A stretch of 64,000 nucleotides of DNA from Dryocola sp032051265 (GTDB taxonomy: Bacteria > Pseudomonadota > Gammaproteobacteria > Enterobacterales > Enterobacteriaceae): the NCBI GenBank assembly GCA_032051265.1, contig DAMBYU010000007.1:1-64000 (forward strand), written 5' to 3'. Below are positions 8,208 through 16,752 of the stretch, in pieces. Position 1 is the stretch's first letter. Every line of letters starts with the position of its first letter. The notes below the pieces were generated by a model. That model was not told the origin of the DNA. It was given only the letters and a program-made list of their open reading frames with translations, and made no database searches. Both the position numbers and the translations under genes were made by a program.

Positions 8208-9254
8208 TTAAACTCCCGATTGGCTAAAATGTACGTCGGAAACGGCACGCAAGCGTTCTGCGGCTTGCTCTGCGGTTAAGTCACGTTGGGTTTCAGCCAG
8301 CATTTCGTAGCCGACCATAAATTTGCGCACCGTCGCACTGCGCAGCAGCGGCGGATAGAAGTGCGCATGCAGCTGCCAGTGCTCGTTGTTTTCACCGTTA
8401 AACGGCGCGCCGTGCCAGCCCATAGAATAAGGGAAGGAGCACTGGAAAAGATTGTCGTAGCGGCTGGTCAGTTTTTTCAGCGCCAGCGCCAGGTCGCTGC
8501 TTTGTTCCGCGCTCAGGTCGGTGATGCGCAGCACATGCGTTTTTGGCAGCAGCAGCGTTTCAAACGGCCAGGCGGCCCAGTACGGCACAACGGCCAGCCA
8601 GTGTTCGGTTTCCACCACGGTACGGCTGCCGTCTTTCAGTTCGCGCTGTGCGTAATCGACCAGCATGGACGAGCCCTGCCGGGCAAAGTATTCGCGCTGC
8701 AATGCATCTTCACGCGCTACTTCATTTGGCAGAAAACTGTTCGCCCAGACCTGGCCGTGCGGATGCGGATTGGAGCAGCCCATCGCCGCGCCTTTATTCT
8801 CAAACACCTGCACCCAGGGCCAGGTTTTGCCAAGATCCGCCGTCTGCTCCTGCCAGGTTTTCACCACTTCTCTCAAGGCAGGAAGCGTTAGCTGCGGCAG
8901 CGTTTTGCTGTGATCGGGAGAAAAACAGATCACCCGGCTGGTACCGCGCGCGCTTTCGCAACGCATCAAAGGATCGCCGCTTGCCGGCGCATCCGGCGTG
9001 TCTGTCATCAGCGCGGCAAAATCGTTAGTAAAAACGAACGTGCCGGTATATTGCGGGTTCTTATCGCCGGTGACACGGGTATTGCCGGGACACAAAAAAC
9101 AGTCTGGATCGTGTGTCGGCAAAGTCTCCTGCGAAGGGGTTTCCTGCGCCCCCTGCCAGGGGCGTTTGGCGCGATGCGGAGAAACCAGAATCCATTGACC
9201 CGTCAGCGGGTTGTAACGACGATGTGGATGATCCACCGGGTTAAACTGCTCCAT
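8208..9254 (-). CDS. galT: Galactose-1-phosphate uridylyltransferase GalT
   Basis: Transfers UMP from UDP-glucose to galactose 1-phosphate (Leloir pathway). The product is 348 residues, as in E. coli. The nucleophile region CSNPHPHGQVWANSF, with the HPH motif that carries the UMP-histidine, and zinc-site residues near DCFLCPGN are visible. A GTG lies directly before the ATG; I chose the ATG at 9254 because it reproduces the E. coli N terminus (M-x-QFNPVDHPHRRYNPLTG) and is well spaced from AAGGA. It follows galE after 9 nt. Confidence 0.97.
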   Translation of the reverse strand: MEQFNPVDHPHRRYNPLTGQWILVSPHRAKRPWQGAQETPSQETLPTHDPDCFLCPGNTRVTGDKNPQYTGTFVFTNDFAALMTDTPDAPASGDPLMRCESARGTSRVICFSPDHSKTLPQLTLPALREVVKTWQEQTADLGKTWPWVQVFENKGAAMGCSNPHPHGQVWANSFLPNEVAREDALQREYFARQGSSMLVDYAQRELKDGSRTVVETEHWLAVVPYWAAWPFETLLLPKTHVLRITDLSAEQSSDLALALKKLTSRYDNLFQCSFPYSMGWHGAPFNGENNEHWQLHAHFYPPLLRSATVRKFMVGYEMLAETQRDLTAEQAAERLRAVSDVHFSQSGV

Positions 9255-9263
9255 CACTTTTCC

Positions 9264-10280
9264 TTAATCCGGATAACCTTGAGGATGGCGGGACTGCCAG
9301 CGCCACGTATCATCTGCCATTTCCTGCAGCGTTCGGCTGACACGCCAGTTAAGTTCTTTATCTGCCTTGTTCGCATCGGCCCAGTAAGCGGGCAGATCGC
9401 CATCGCGGCGTGGCGCGAAGTGATAATTCACCGGCTTGCCGCACGCCTTGCTAAACGCGTTGATCACGTCCAGCACGCTGCTGCCGACGCCTGCACCGAG
9501 GTTGTAGATGTGCACGCCAGGCTGGCCATGCAGCGTTTGCATAGCGGCGACGTGACCGTCGGCCAGGTCCATCACGTGGATATAATCACGTACGCCTGTA
9601 CCATCTTCGGTAGGGTAGTCGTTACCAAATACGGCTAAAGAATCGCGGCGCCCTACGGCAACCTGGGCGATGTACGGCATCAGATTATTTGGTATGCCCT
9701 GCGGATCTTCACCCATATCACCTGACGGATGCGCGCCAACCGGGTTGAAGTAACGCAGTAGCGCAACGCTCCAGTTTGGCTGTGCTTTCTGCAAATCAGC
9801 CAGAATCTGCTCAACCATCAGCTTGCTGCGGCCATAGGGGCTTGCAGGCGTGCCGGTCGGGAAGCTTTCTACGTAAGGGATTTGCGGCTGATCGCCGTAA
9901 ACGGTAGCCGAGGAGCTGAAGATAAAGTTGGTCACGTTAGCCGCGCGCATGGCAGAAATCAGGCGTAGCGTACCGGTCACATTATTGTCGTAGTATTCCA
10001 GCGGTTTGTTAACCGATTCACCTACGGCTTTAAGCCCGGCAAAGTGGATTACCGCGTCAATCTGGTAGTCATGGAAAATTTCAGCCAGCAGGCCTTCATC
10101 GCGAATATCGCCGTCAATAAACAGCGGGTGTTTTCCGCCGAGGCGTTCAATCACCGGCAGCACGCTGCGTTTGCTGTTACACAGATTATCCAGAATGACG
10201 ACGTCGTGGCCATTTTGCAGCAGCTGCACGCAGGTATGGCTGCCAATGTAACCGCTACCACCTGTTACCAGAACTCTCAT
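9264..10280 (-). CDS. galE: UDP-glucose 4-epimerase GalE
   Basis: Interconverts UDP-galactose and UDP-glucose; first gene of galETKM. The product is 338 residues when started at the ATG at 10280, which has GGAG 7 nt upstream; a longer in-frame reading to 10322 lacks support. The NAD-binding motif VTGGSGYIGSH is at the N terminus, SSSATVYGDQ follows, and the SDR catalytic Tyr149/Lys153 pair appears as SPYGRSKLM. Expression is predicted from the conserved gal promoter with operators OE and OI. Confidence 0.98.
   Translation of the reverse strand: MRVLVTGGSGYIGSHTCVQLLQNGHDVVILDNLCNSKRSVLPVIERLGGKHPLFIDGDIRDEGLLAEIFHDYQIDAVIHFAGLKAVGESVNKPLEYYDNNVTGTLRLISAMRAANVTNFIFSSSATVYGDQPQIPYVESFPTGTPASPYGRSKLMVEQILADLQKAQPNWSVALLRYFNPVGAHPSGDMGEDPQGIPNNLMPYIAQVAVGRRDSLAVFGNDYPTEDGTGVRDYIHVMDLADGHVAAMQTLHGQPGVHIYNLGAGVGSSVLDVINAFSKACGKPVNYHFAPRRDGDLPAYWADANKADKELNWRVSRTLQEMADDTWRWQSRHPQGYPD
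10246..10261. promoter_or_regulatory. gal internal operator OI (GalR/GalS)
   Basis: ATGTAACCGCTACCAC on the plus strand (GTGGTAGCGGTTACAT on the minus strand) lies inside the galE 5' coding region, the position and sequence of the E. coli internal operator. With OE it would allow repression by DNA looping. Confidence 0.85.
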
Positions 10281-10316
10281 ATTTCGCTCCATTACGGCTA
10301 TGGTATGTATTAAACA

Positions 10317-10358
10317 TAGCATAACAGAGATGCGAAAAGTGTGACATGTGATAAATTA
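10317..10358 (-). promoter_or_regulatory. gal promoters with CRP site
   Basis: On the minus strand TTATGCTATG at the low-coordinate end matches the overlapping gal P1/P2 -10 region. Upstream, 10337-10358 contains TGTGACATGTGATAAATT, closely resembling the E. coli gal CRP site. Distances to galE and to OE are as in E. coli. Confidence 0.8.
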
Positions 10359-10374
10359 GTGGAATCGTTTACAC
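10359..10374. promoter_or_regulatory. gal external operator OE (GalR/GalS)
   Basis: GTGGAATCGTTTACAC (GTGTAAACGATTCCAC on the minus strand) is the GalR operator OE, directly next to the CRP site and about 110 bp from OI, as in the E. coli gal control region. Confidence 0.88.
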
Positions 10375-10514
10375 CGGCGATGACTCAGGATCTTCTGCGG
10401 TAAAAAATGATTATAAAACAACTATAAGCCTGATTGATTTTGCGGGTTGTCTGAAAGTAGCGCGGAAAGGTGAGAAAAGTGGCGCGGGTGTACGTGCGCC
10501 ACATCAGCGGGAGA

Positions 10515-11993
10515 TTAACGAGAAGTTAAATCTTCAAATTCATAGCGATACGCATCGCCATCGGCCACGAAAGTTAATCGCTTCGTAATACACTCCGGCG
10601 CATCTTCGGCATGGTGTGAAACAAACAGCAATTGGGTTTCCCCTTCGCCAATCAGAATATCCACGAAACGGCGCACCAGCTGGCGGTTAAGCGGATCAAG
10701 TCCCTGCAGCGGCTCATCAAGGATCAGCAAACCTGGGTGCTTAACCAGCGCACGGGCGATAAGCGCCAGCCGCTGTTGCCCCCATGACAGGCTATGGAAA
10801 GGCGCGTCGGCGATGGCGTTGTCCATGCCGAGCATATGCAGCCATTCGCGGGTGAGCTTGTGCTGGCGGTCTGACACAGCCTGATAGATGCCGATGGAAT
10901 CAAAAAAGCCCGAAAGAATGACGTTGCGCACCGACGTGCTGACGCGATATTCAAGGTGCAGGCTGCTGCTGACATAACCGATATGTTTTTTAATATCCCA
11001 GATGGTTTCGCCGCTGCCGCGACGGCGGCCAAACAGCGTCAGATCGTTGCTGTAACCCTGCGGATGATCGCCCGTCACCAGGCTTAACAGCGTTGATTTG
11101 CCCGCGCCGTTTGGGCCGACGATTTGCCAGTGCTCGCCAGGATGCACGGTCCAGGAAAGCTTGTGTAGAACGGGACGATCGTTATATTCCACCACGCCAT
11201 TACGCAGGATAATGCGCGGCTCGCCTTCCGGAAGGGTATGGCGGGCGCTCGGGTCGTCAGCCTCCGGTAGCGCCACGCCTGCCAGCTTTTCGCTATGTGC
11301 AAGCTGCGCAATTAACGCCTGTTCAAGCAGCTGCTTTTTCTCGCCGGTTTCAATCAACGTACAGTCGGCCAGCACGCCTGCATGCTGAACAAACGCCGGA
11401 ATTTCATCAAAGCGATTTAACAACAGCACCAGCGTATAGCCCCGGGCGCTAAGTTCGCCTAATAAATCAGCAAGCTGTTCGCGGGATTGCACATCCAGCC
11501 CGTCGAAGGGTTCGTCGAGGATCAGTAAATCTGGCTCTGGCATCAGCGCCTGACAAAGCAATGTCTTGCGCGTTTCACCGGTGGAAAGATATTTAAAACG
11601 GCGCGTCAGCAGATGCCGGATGCCAAAAAGTCCCGCCAGTTTTTCACAGCGCGCCGGGTCTTTGAGCTCTTGCTGGATAATTTCTGCGGTGGTGCGCCCG
11701 GTGTCATCTTCGTCGGGGCTGAGCAAATCGGTATTATTACGCTGCCACTCTTCGCTCACCAGCTGCTGAAGCTGTTCAAAAGAGAGATGCGCTATACGCG
11801 GGAAAGTACATTCACGCTTGCCTTTCAGCAATGGCAGCGAGCCTGCCAGCGCGCGGGCAAGTGAGGATTTCCCGCTGCCGTTGGCTCCGACAAAGGCCCA
11901 GCTTTCACCCGAACTAATAGTTAAGTCGTTGAGAGTAAGAGTTTGTGTGTCGCTCAGACGAAAAGAACCTTGCGAAATTTGCAACGCAGACAT
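10515..11993 (-). CDS. modF: Molybdate-locus ABC ATPase ModF (two ATP-binding domains)
   Basis: A 492-residue protein with two ABC ATPase domains and no membrane segment. Domain 1 has Walker A GANGSGKSS, a signature-like LSTGETRKTLL and Walker B LLILDEPFDGLD; domain 2 has GPNGAGKST, LSWGQQRLALIARAL and LLILDEPLQGLD. Length and neighbourhood match E. coli ModF (490 aa). Its role is poorly defined; it is cotranscribed with modE (75 nt apart) but modABC does not require it in E. coli. Function beyond ATPase is therefore uncertain. Confidence 0.94.
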   Translation of the reverse strand: MSALQISQGSFRLSDTQTLTLNDLTISSGESWAFVGANGSGKSSLARALAGSLPLLKGKRECTFPRIAHLSFEQLQQLVSEEWQRNNTDLLSPDEDDTGRTTAEIIQQELKDPARCEKLAGLFGIRHLLTRRFKYLSTGETRKTLLCQALMPEPDLLILDEPFDGLDVQSREQLADLLGELSARGYTLVLLLNRFDEIPAFVQHAGVLADCTLIETGEKKQLLEQALIAQLAHSEKLAGVALPEADDPSARHTLPEGEPRIILRNGVVEYNDRPVLHKLSWTVHPGEHWQIVGPNGAGKSTLLSLVTGDHPQGYSNDLTLFGRRRGSGETIWDIKKHIGYVSSSLHLEYRVSTSVRNVILSGFFDSIGIYQAVSDRQHKLTREWLHMLGMDNAIADAPFHSLSWGQQRLALIARALVKHPGLLILDEPLQGLDPLNRQLVRRFVDILIGEGETQLLFVSHHAEDAPECITKRLTFVADGDAYRYEFEDLTSR

Positions 11994-12068
11994 GTGTTAT
12001 CCCATTTTTTGCAGTGATAACTCCAGAATTACGGATTGTCTGCGCGCTTGTCAATTCGCCCGGTGGAT

Positions 12069-12860
12069 TTAGCACAGCGTGGCGATAATCACGCGGTCGG
12101 CATTAAAATATGCTACGACCTCAGAGCCTTCTGCCAGGCGCTGATCTTCCACCACGCTGTTAGGTACGGTGGCGCACAGCGTCTGCCCGTCCGGAAGACG
12201 GATCAGCACTTCACTTTGCTCCGCAGCTTGTTGAACGCTTTGCACGGTGCCCGGCAGGCGGTTATCCGCATGTTTTGCACGGTTTTCATCAGTGGTGATT
12301 TCTACCCACGGCGCTTTGATAAGCACCAGCACTTCTTTGCCTTCATCCAGGCTTAAACGTTCAGCACTTCCCCGGGTAATGGCTGCCTGCAAACGCGTGA
12401 CGCCATCGGCCAGTAAAATATCAACCTGCTGTTGAACCTGTTCGCTGTCGCGTTGGATCACCGTGCCAAACAGCTGATTGCGGGCGCTGGTTTGCAAAGA
12501 GAAGCGGGAGATCGCTGCGAGAAGGCTGTCGAGCGGCAGATTATCATCGCGCAGCACGTTAAACGCCTTCTGCTGGATTTGCGCCAGCAACTCATAGAGC
12601 TGGATCAGGCGTTCACCGTAACGGGTGACGACAGCACCGCCGCCGCCTTTGCCGCCGGTGGCGCGTTCAACCAGCGTGTCATCGGTGAGCTGGTTCATCT
12701 CGTTGATGGCGTCCCAGGCGCTTTTATAGCTGATGCCCGCAAGCTTCGCGCCCTGGCTAATGGAGCCGGTATGTTGTATTTGTTTAAGTAACGCGATGCG
12801 ACGTGGATCGGCGAACAGCCGCTGCTGGAGCTTTAGCGTGAGTAATATTTCAGCCTGCAT
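12069..12860 (-). CDS. modE: Molybdate-responsive transcriptional regulator ModE
   Basis: Binds molybdate and DNA; represses modABC and activates moco genes. The 263-residue product has an N-terminal winged helix (ISQGAKLAGISYKSAWDAINEMNQL), the conserved GGKGGGGAV linker, and two C-terminal Mop/TOBE repeats (for example SARNQLFGTV and EVLVLIKAPWVEI). The ATG at 12860, with GGAGAGG upstream, yields MQAEILLTLKLQQRLF as in E. coli. Two sites that fit its consensus lie in this window, before modA and before moaA. Confidence 0.96.
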   Translation of the reverse strand: MQAEILLTLKLQQRLFADPRRIALLKQIQHTGSISQGAKLAGISYKSAWDAINEMNQLTDDTLVERATGGKGGGGAVVTRYGERLIQLYELLAQIQQKAFNVLRDDNLPLDSLLAAISRFSLQTSARNQLFGTVIQRDSEQVQQQVDILLADGVTRLQAAITRGSAERLSLDEGKEVLVLIKAPWVEITTDENRAKHADNRLPGTVQSVQQAAEQSEVLIRLPDGQTLCATVPNSVVEDQRLAEGSEVVAYFNADRVIIATLC

Positions 12861-12989
12861 ACCCTCTCCGGACAAGGAAAAACGCCATTTTCCTCTATTG
12901 CGGCGATGTGGGCAAATGGCACAAAAGGAGAGTGCGTTTTTCTGTCGGGTCGTTAGAATAGTTAATCTTACTTTTCACCTGAGGCAATC

Positions 12990-13139
12990 ATGTTAGAGTT
13001 ATTGAAAAGTTTGGCATTTGCCGTGATCATGGTGCCGGTAGTGATGGCAGTGATCCTCGGTTTGATCTACGGATTAGGTGAAGTCTTCAACCTTTTCTCA
13101 AAAGTCGGTCACCGCGACCAGCCAAAACAACAGCATTGA
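12990..13139 (+). CDS. acrZ: AcrZ, small subunit of the AcrAB-TolC efflux pump
   Basis: A 49-codon gene between modE and modA. The peptide begins MLELLKSLAFAVIMVPVV, then a single hydrophobic helix ending GLIYGLGEVFNLFSKVG and a short polar tail. This matches E. coli AcrZ (formerly YbhT, 49 aa), which binds the inner-membrane pump AcrB and alters its substrate preference. GAGGCA precedes the ATG. A strong terminator follows 5 nt after the stop. ATGGCAC at 12916-12922 resembles the start of a MarA/SoxS/Rob box, but the rest of that site is poor. Confidence 0.95.
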   Translation: MLELLKSLAFAVIMVPVVMAVILGLIYGLGEVFNLFSKVGHRDQPKQQH

Positions 13140-13144
13140 TTTTT

Positions 13145-13171
13145 AAACGCCCGCTTATGCGGGCGTTTCTC
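13145..13171 (+). terminator. Rho-independent terminator after acrZ
   Basis: Perfect stem AAACGCCCGC / GCGGGCGTTT with a TTAT loop, followed by CTC. It isolates acrZ from modA. Confidence 0.85.
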
Positions 13172-13224
13172 ATTAATGTCCTTTCTTTTTCTGCCGATAA
13201 GATCTGTATCTTCCCGCTTAGTAT

Positions 13225-13248
13225 CGTTATATTGTTGCGTACATAACG
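13225..13248. promoter_or_regulatory. ModE operator of modABC
   Basis: CGTTATATTG, then TTGC, then GTACATAACG: a 24-bp inverted repeat with outer arms CGTTAT and ATAACG, differing from the E. coli modA operator at only two or three positions. It lies 21 bp before the modA start, so ModE-molybdate bound here would block transcription. Confidence 0.87.
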
Positions 13249-13268
13249 AAACGCAGTGGAGTAATAAC

Positions 13269-14042
13269 ATGACTAATCAGTGGGTACGTCTCGCCTTTGG
13301 CGCAGCATTAAGCGTCAGTCTGGCAGGCCAGGCATTTGCCGATAACAGCAAAATTACCGTCTTTGCCGCAGCATCGTTAACCAATGCGATGCAGGACATT
13401 GCAACCCAGTATCAGAAGGGCAAAACCGTCCAGGTGGCTTCTTCTTTTGCCTCCTCTTCCACGCTGGCGCGCCAGATTGAAGCGGGCGCACCGGCGGATC
13501 TGTTCATTTCAGCCGATCAAAAATGGATGGATTACGCGGTCAGTAAAGACGCCATTAAAACTGATACTCGCGAAACGCTGCTTGGCAACAGCCTGGTTGT
13601 CGTTGCGCCAAAAGAGAGCAAAACTGGCGATGTGGCGATTAACGCCAAAACCGACTGGGCCGCTTTGCTGAAAGGAGGGCGCCTGGCGGTAGGCGATCCT
13701 GACCATGTGCCGGCGGGAATTTACGCTAAAGAAGCGCTGCAAAAACTGGGCGCGTGGGAAACGTTATCTCCTAAGCTTGCGCCTGCAGAAGACGTGCGTG
13801 GCGCGCTGGCACTGGTTGAGCGAGACGAAGCCCCGCTGGGTATTGTCTACGGTTCCGACGCCGTAGCTAGCAAAGGCGTGAAGGTGGTGGGGACCTTCCC
13901 GGAAGACTCCCATAAAAAAGTGGAGTACCCTATCGCGATTATAAAAGGCCACGATAACCCAACCGTTACCGCATTCTATGGCTATCTGAAAGGACCGGAA
14001 GCGGCAGCTATCTTCCAACGTTATGGATTTACGACCAGATAA
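13269..14042 (+). CDS. modA: Molybdate-binding periplasmic protein ModA
   Basis: High-affinity molybdate/tungstate receptor of the ModABC importer. The 257-residue precursor starts MTNQWVRLAFGAALSVSL, a signal peptide cleaved after QAFA. The mature part has the anion-binding segments VFAAASLTNAM, ASSSTLARQIEAGAPADLFISAD, and VPAGIYAKEAL. I chose the ATG at 13269 because it gives a proper signal peptide and lies just after the ModE operator; upstream in-frame codons would span the operator. It overlaps modB by one base (TAATG). Confidence 0.96.
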   Translation: MTNQWVRLAFGAALSVSLAGQAFADNSKITVFAAASLTNAMQDIATQYQKGKTVQVASSFASSSTLARQIEAGAPADLFISADQKWMDYAVSKDAIKTDTRETLLGNSLVVVAPKESKTGDVAINAKTDWAALLKGGRLAVGDPDHVPAGIYAKEALQKLGAWETLSPKLAPAEDVRGALALVERDEAPLGIVYGSDAVASKGVKVVGTFPEDSHKKVEYPIAIIKGHDNPTVTAFYGYLKGPEAAAIFQRYGFTTR

Positions 14043-14734
14043 TGATATTGACCGATCCCGAATGGCAGGCGGTATTGCTGAGCCTGAAAGTCTCAACCCT
14101 TGCGGTGCTGTTTAGTCTTCCTTTTGGGATCTTCTTTGCCTGGGTGCTGGTGCGATGCCGCTTCCCGGGCAAAGCCTTGCTCGACAGCCTTATTCATCTT
14201 CCCCTGGTATTACCGCCCGTTGTGGTTGGCTATTTACTGTTGATAGCCATGGGGCGACGCGGTTTTATTGGCGAGTGGCTTTATGATGTTTTTGGTATCA
14301 CGTTCGCGTTCAGCTGGCGCGGCGCGGTACTGGCGGCTGCGGTTATGTCCTTCCCGTTGATGGTAAGGGCGATTCGCCTGGCGCTGGAAGGCGTGGATAT
14401 GAAGCTTGAGCAGGCTGCCCGCACGCTGGGCGCCGGGCGCTGGAGAGTCTTTTGCACCATCACTTTGCCGCTCACCCTGCCGGGGATCATCGCCGGAACG
14501 GTACTGGCCTTTGCCCGCTCGCTGGGTGAATTTGGCGCGACTATCACCTTTGTATCCAACATTCCTGGCGAGACGCGCACCCTTCCTTCTGCAATGTATA
14601 CCCTGATTCAAATTCCCGGAGGCGAAAGCGCCGCAGCCAGGCTGTGTGTGATTTCCATCGTCCTTGCGCTGGTTTCATTATTGGCGGCGGAGTGGCTGGC
14701 CCGTCAGAGCCGTAAACGGACGGGAGCGGTGTAA
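14042..14734 (+). CDS. modB: Molybdate ABC transporter permease ModB
   Basis: A 230-residue inner-membrane permease with about five hydrophobic segments. The EAA-loop that docks on ModC is present as EQAARTLGAGRWRVFCTITLPLTLPGI. It is nearly the same as E. coli ModB through LVLPPVVVGYLLL and SLGEFGATITFVSNIPGETRT. Start and stop each overlap a neighbour by one base, indicating translational coupling across modABC. Confidence 0.97.
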   Translation: MILTDPEWQAVLLSLKVSTLAVLFSLPFGIFFAWVLVRCRFPGKALLDSLIHLPLVLPPVVVGYLLLIAMGRRGFIGEWLYDVFGITFAFSWRGAVLAAAVMSFPLMVRAIRLALEGVDMKLEQAARTLGAGRWRVFCTITLPLTLPGIIAGTVLAFARSLGEFGATITFVSNIPGETRTLPSAMYTLIQIPGGESAAARLCVISIVLALVSLLAAEWLARQSRKRTGAV

Positions 14735-15792
14735 TGCTGGAACTTAACTTTGTACAGACGCTTGGCGAGCATCGCCTGACAGTTAATGAAACCTTGCCAG
14801 GGCAGGGGATTACGGCAGTATTTGGCGTTTCCGGTGCGGGCAAGACTTCGCTGATAAACGCTATCAGCGGTTTAACGCGCCCGCAGCAGGGCAGAATTGT
14901 GCTTAACGATCGCGTATTGAGCGATGCTGAGAAACCCCTCTTTCTGGCGCCGGAAAAACGCCGCATTGGTTACGTCTTCCAGGACGCGCGTCTTTTCCCG
15001 CATTATCGCGTGCGCGGCAATCTTAAGTACGGCATGAGCAGAAACATGGCCGGGCAGTTCGATAAACTGGTGGCGCTGCTTGGCATAGAGGATTTGCTGG
15101 AGCGTTTTCCGTGGAGCCTGTCCGGCGGCGAAAAACAGCGTGTGGCAATCGGGCGTGCGCTGCTGACGTCCCCGGAATTATTGCTGCTGGATGAGCCGCT
15201 GGCCTCGCTTGATATTCCCCGGAAACGCGAGCTGCTGCCTTATCTGCAACGCCTGGCGCGGGAAATCAATATCCCCATGCTGTATGTCAGCCACTCGCTG
15301 GAAGAAATCCTGCACCTTGCGGATAAAGTGCTGGTGCTTGATGGCGGCGAAGTAAAGGCTTTTGGCAATCTCGAAGAGGTATGGGGCAGCAGCGTTATGC
15401 ACCCATGGCTGCCAAAAGAGCAGCAGAGCAGCGTGCTGAAAGTCACCGTGATGGAGCACCATCCGCATTACGCTATGACAGCCCTGGCGCTGGGCGACCA
15501 GCATCTGTGGGTGAATAAGCTGGATAAGCCGCTACAGGCGCCGCTGCGCATTCGCATTCAGGCTTCAGATGTCTCGCTGGTTTTGCAGCCGCCGGTAAAC
15601 AGCAGCATTCGCAACGTGCTGCGGGCAAAAGTGGCGCAGTGCTTTGACGACGACGGGCAGACAGAAGTGCAGCTGGAAGTCGGCGGCAGAACGCTTTGGG
15701 CGCGCATCAGCCCCTGGGCGCGGGACGAACTGGCGGTCAAGCCCGGGCAGTGGCTGTATGCACAAATCAAAAGCGTATCGATAACGACCTGA
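14734..15792 (+). CDS. modC: Molybdate ABC transporter ATPase ModC
   Basis: Energises molybdate import. The 352-residue product has Walker A GVSGAGKTS, Q-loop YVFQD, signature LSGGEKQRVAIGRAL and Walker B LLLLDEPLASLD. After about residue 290 a Mop/TOBE domain (NSSIRNVLRAKVAQCFDDDGQTEVQL) probably senses molybdate. The length is the same as E. coli. Its stop codon abuts that of convergent ybhA. Confidence 0.97.
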   Translation: MLELNFVQTLGEHRLTVNETLPGQGITAVFGVSGAGKTSLINAISGLTRPQQGRIVLNDRVLSDAEKPLFLAPEKRRIGYVFQDARLFPHYRVRGNLKYGMSRNMAGQFDKLVALLGIEDLLERFPWSLSGGEKQRVAIGRALLTSPELLLLDEPLASLDIPRKRELLPYLQRLAREINIPMLYVSHSLEEILHLADKVLVLDGGEVKAFGNLEEVWGSSVMHPWLPKEQQSSVLKVTVMEHHPHYAMTALALGDQHLWVNKLDKPLQAPLRIRIQASDVSLVLQPPVNSSIRNVLRAKVAQCFDDDGQTEVQLEVGGRTLWARISPWARDELAVKPGQWLYAQIKSVSITT

Positions 15793-16611
15793 TTACAGCA
15801 GGTGCCGGTAGAGCGTTTCGGCGATGCCCGCTTCGAGATTGGTGCCGATCACCAGATCTGCGCGGGCTTTAATCGCATCTACGGCGTTGCCCATCGCTAC
15901 GCCAAGCCCGGCGGCCTCCAGCATGCTCAGGTCGTTATAGTTATCGCCAAAGGCGATCACCTGGTCCATAGACCACCCTTCAGACTCTACCCACTGCGCC
16001 AGACGCTTACCTTTGCTGTTACCGCTCTGCGCGACATCCACCTGATCGTGCCAGGACCATTCGCAGGCCAACCCCAACTGCTGTTCCACCGTTTTTGCGA
16101 TGCTTTGCAGTTTAGGGATGTTTTCATCGGTGAGGGCGAATTTCCAGATTGCCTCCACGCTATGCGCCGCTTCACGCAGAGAATCCACCTGGTGAAACAC
16201 CGGCCTCAGGGCTTCCGGCAGCGACAGCGCCCATTTCTGCGTGCGGATCACATGGCCCATAGGGCGTTGATACAGCATGGCGTTATCGACATACATCAGC
16301 CCGTGAACATCGTGAGTAGCGAGCAACTCAAGCAGTTGCGTGGCTTGCTCAGCACGTAGCGGATCGGCGCTTAAGACCTTTTTTGCATGATAATCATACA
16401 AATAAGTGCCATTACAGCAAATTGCAGGTGTATCTAAAGCCAGTGCCTGATAAAAAGGATGAATGGCAACATGATGGCGACCGGTCACGATCACCACTTT
16501 GAACCCAGCTTCGCGAGCACGCTGTAACGCGCTCAGGGATTCAGGAAGAATGGTTTTTTGTGGCGTCAGCAGGGTGCCGTCCAGATCAAGGGCGATTACT
16601 CGATAAGTCAT
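15793..16611 (-). CDS. ybhA: HAD-family phosphatase YbhA (pyridoxal phosphate phosphatase)
   Basis: A 272-residue Cof-type haloacid dehalogenase hydrolase; the E. coli protein dephosphorylates pyridoxal 5'-phosphate and fructose 1,6-bisphosphate in vitro. Motif I is ALDLDGTLL with the nucleophile Asp, motif II is VIVTGRH, motif III includes NSKGKRLAQWV, and motif IV is AFGDNYNDLSMLEAAGLGVAMGNA. Same length as E. coli YbhA and same place between modC and pgl. The true substrate in vivo is not certain. Confidence 0.93.
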   Translation of the reverse strand: MTYRVIALDLDGTLLTPQKTILPESLSALQRAREAGFKVVIVTGRHHVAIHPFYQALALDTPAICCNGTYLYDYHAKKVLSADPLRAEQATQLLELLATHDVHGLMYVDNAMLYQRPMGHVIRTQKWALSLPEALRPVFHQVDSLREAAHSVEAIWKFALTDENIPKLQSIAKTVEQQLGLACEWSWHDQVDVAQSGNSKGKRLAQWVESEGWSMDQVIAFGDNYNDLSMLEAAGLGVAMGNAVDAIKARADLVIGTNLEAGIAETLYRHLL

Positions 16612-16752
16612 TACAGGTTCCAGTCAAATTCAGGTCACAGGGTCTGAGCCGATGGTACACCGCCCGGGGCGTTGTGCAAAATAGCGTCCTTAAGCGGCAA
16701 AACGGGCTACCCTTGTGACTATCACTCGATACGTTGGGAGGAACGAGATTAC

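Noticed and set aside
12916..12935. MarA/SoxS/Rob box upstream of acrZ
   Set aside because: ATGGCAC fits the first half of the consensus, but the second half (AAAGGAGAG) does not. Too weak to list as a site.
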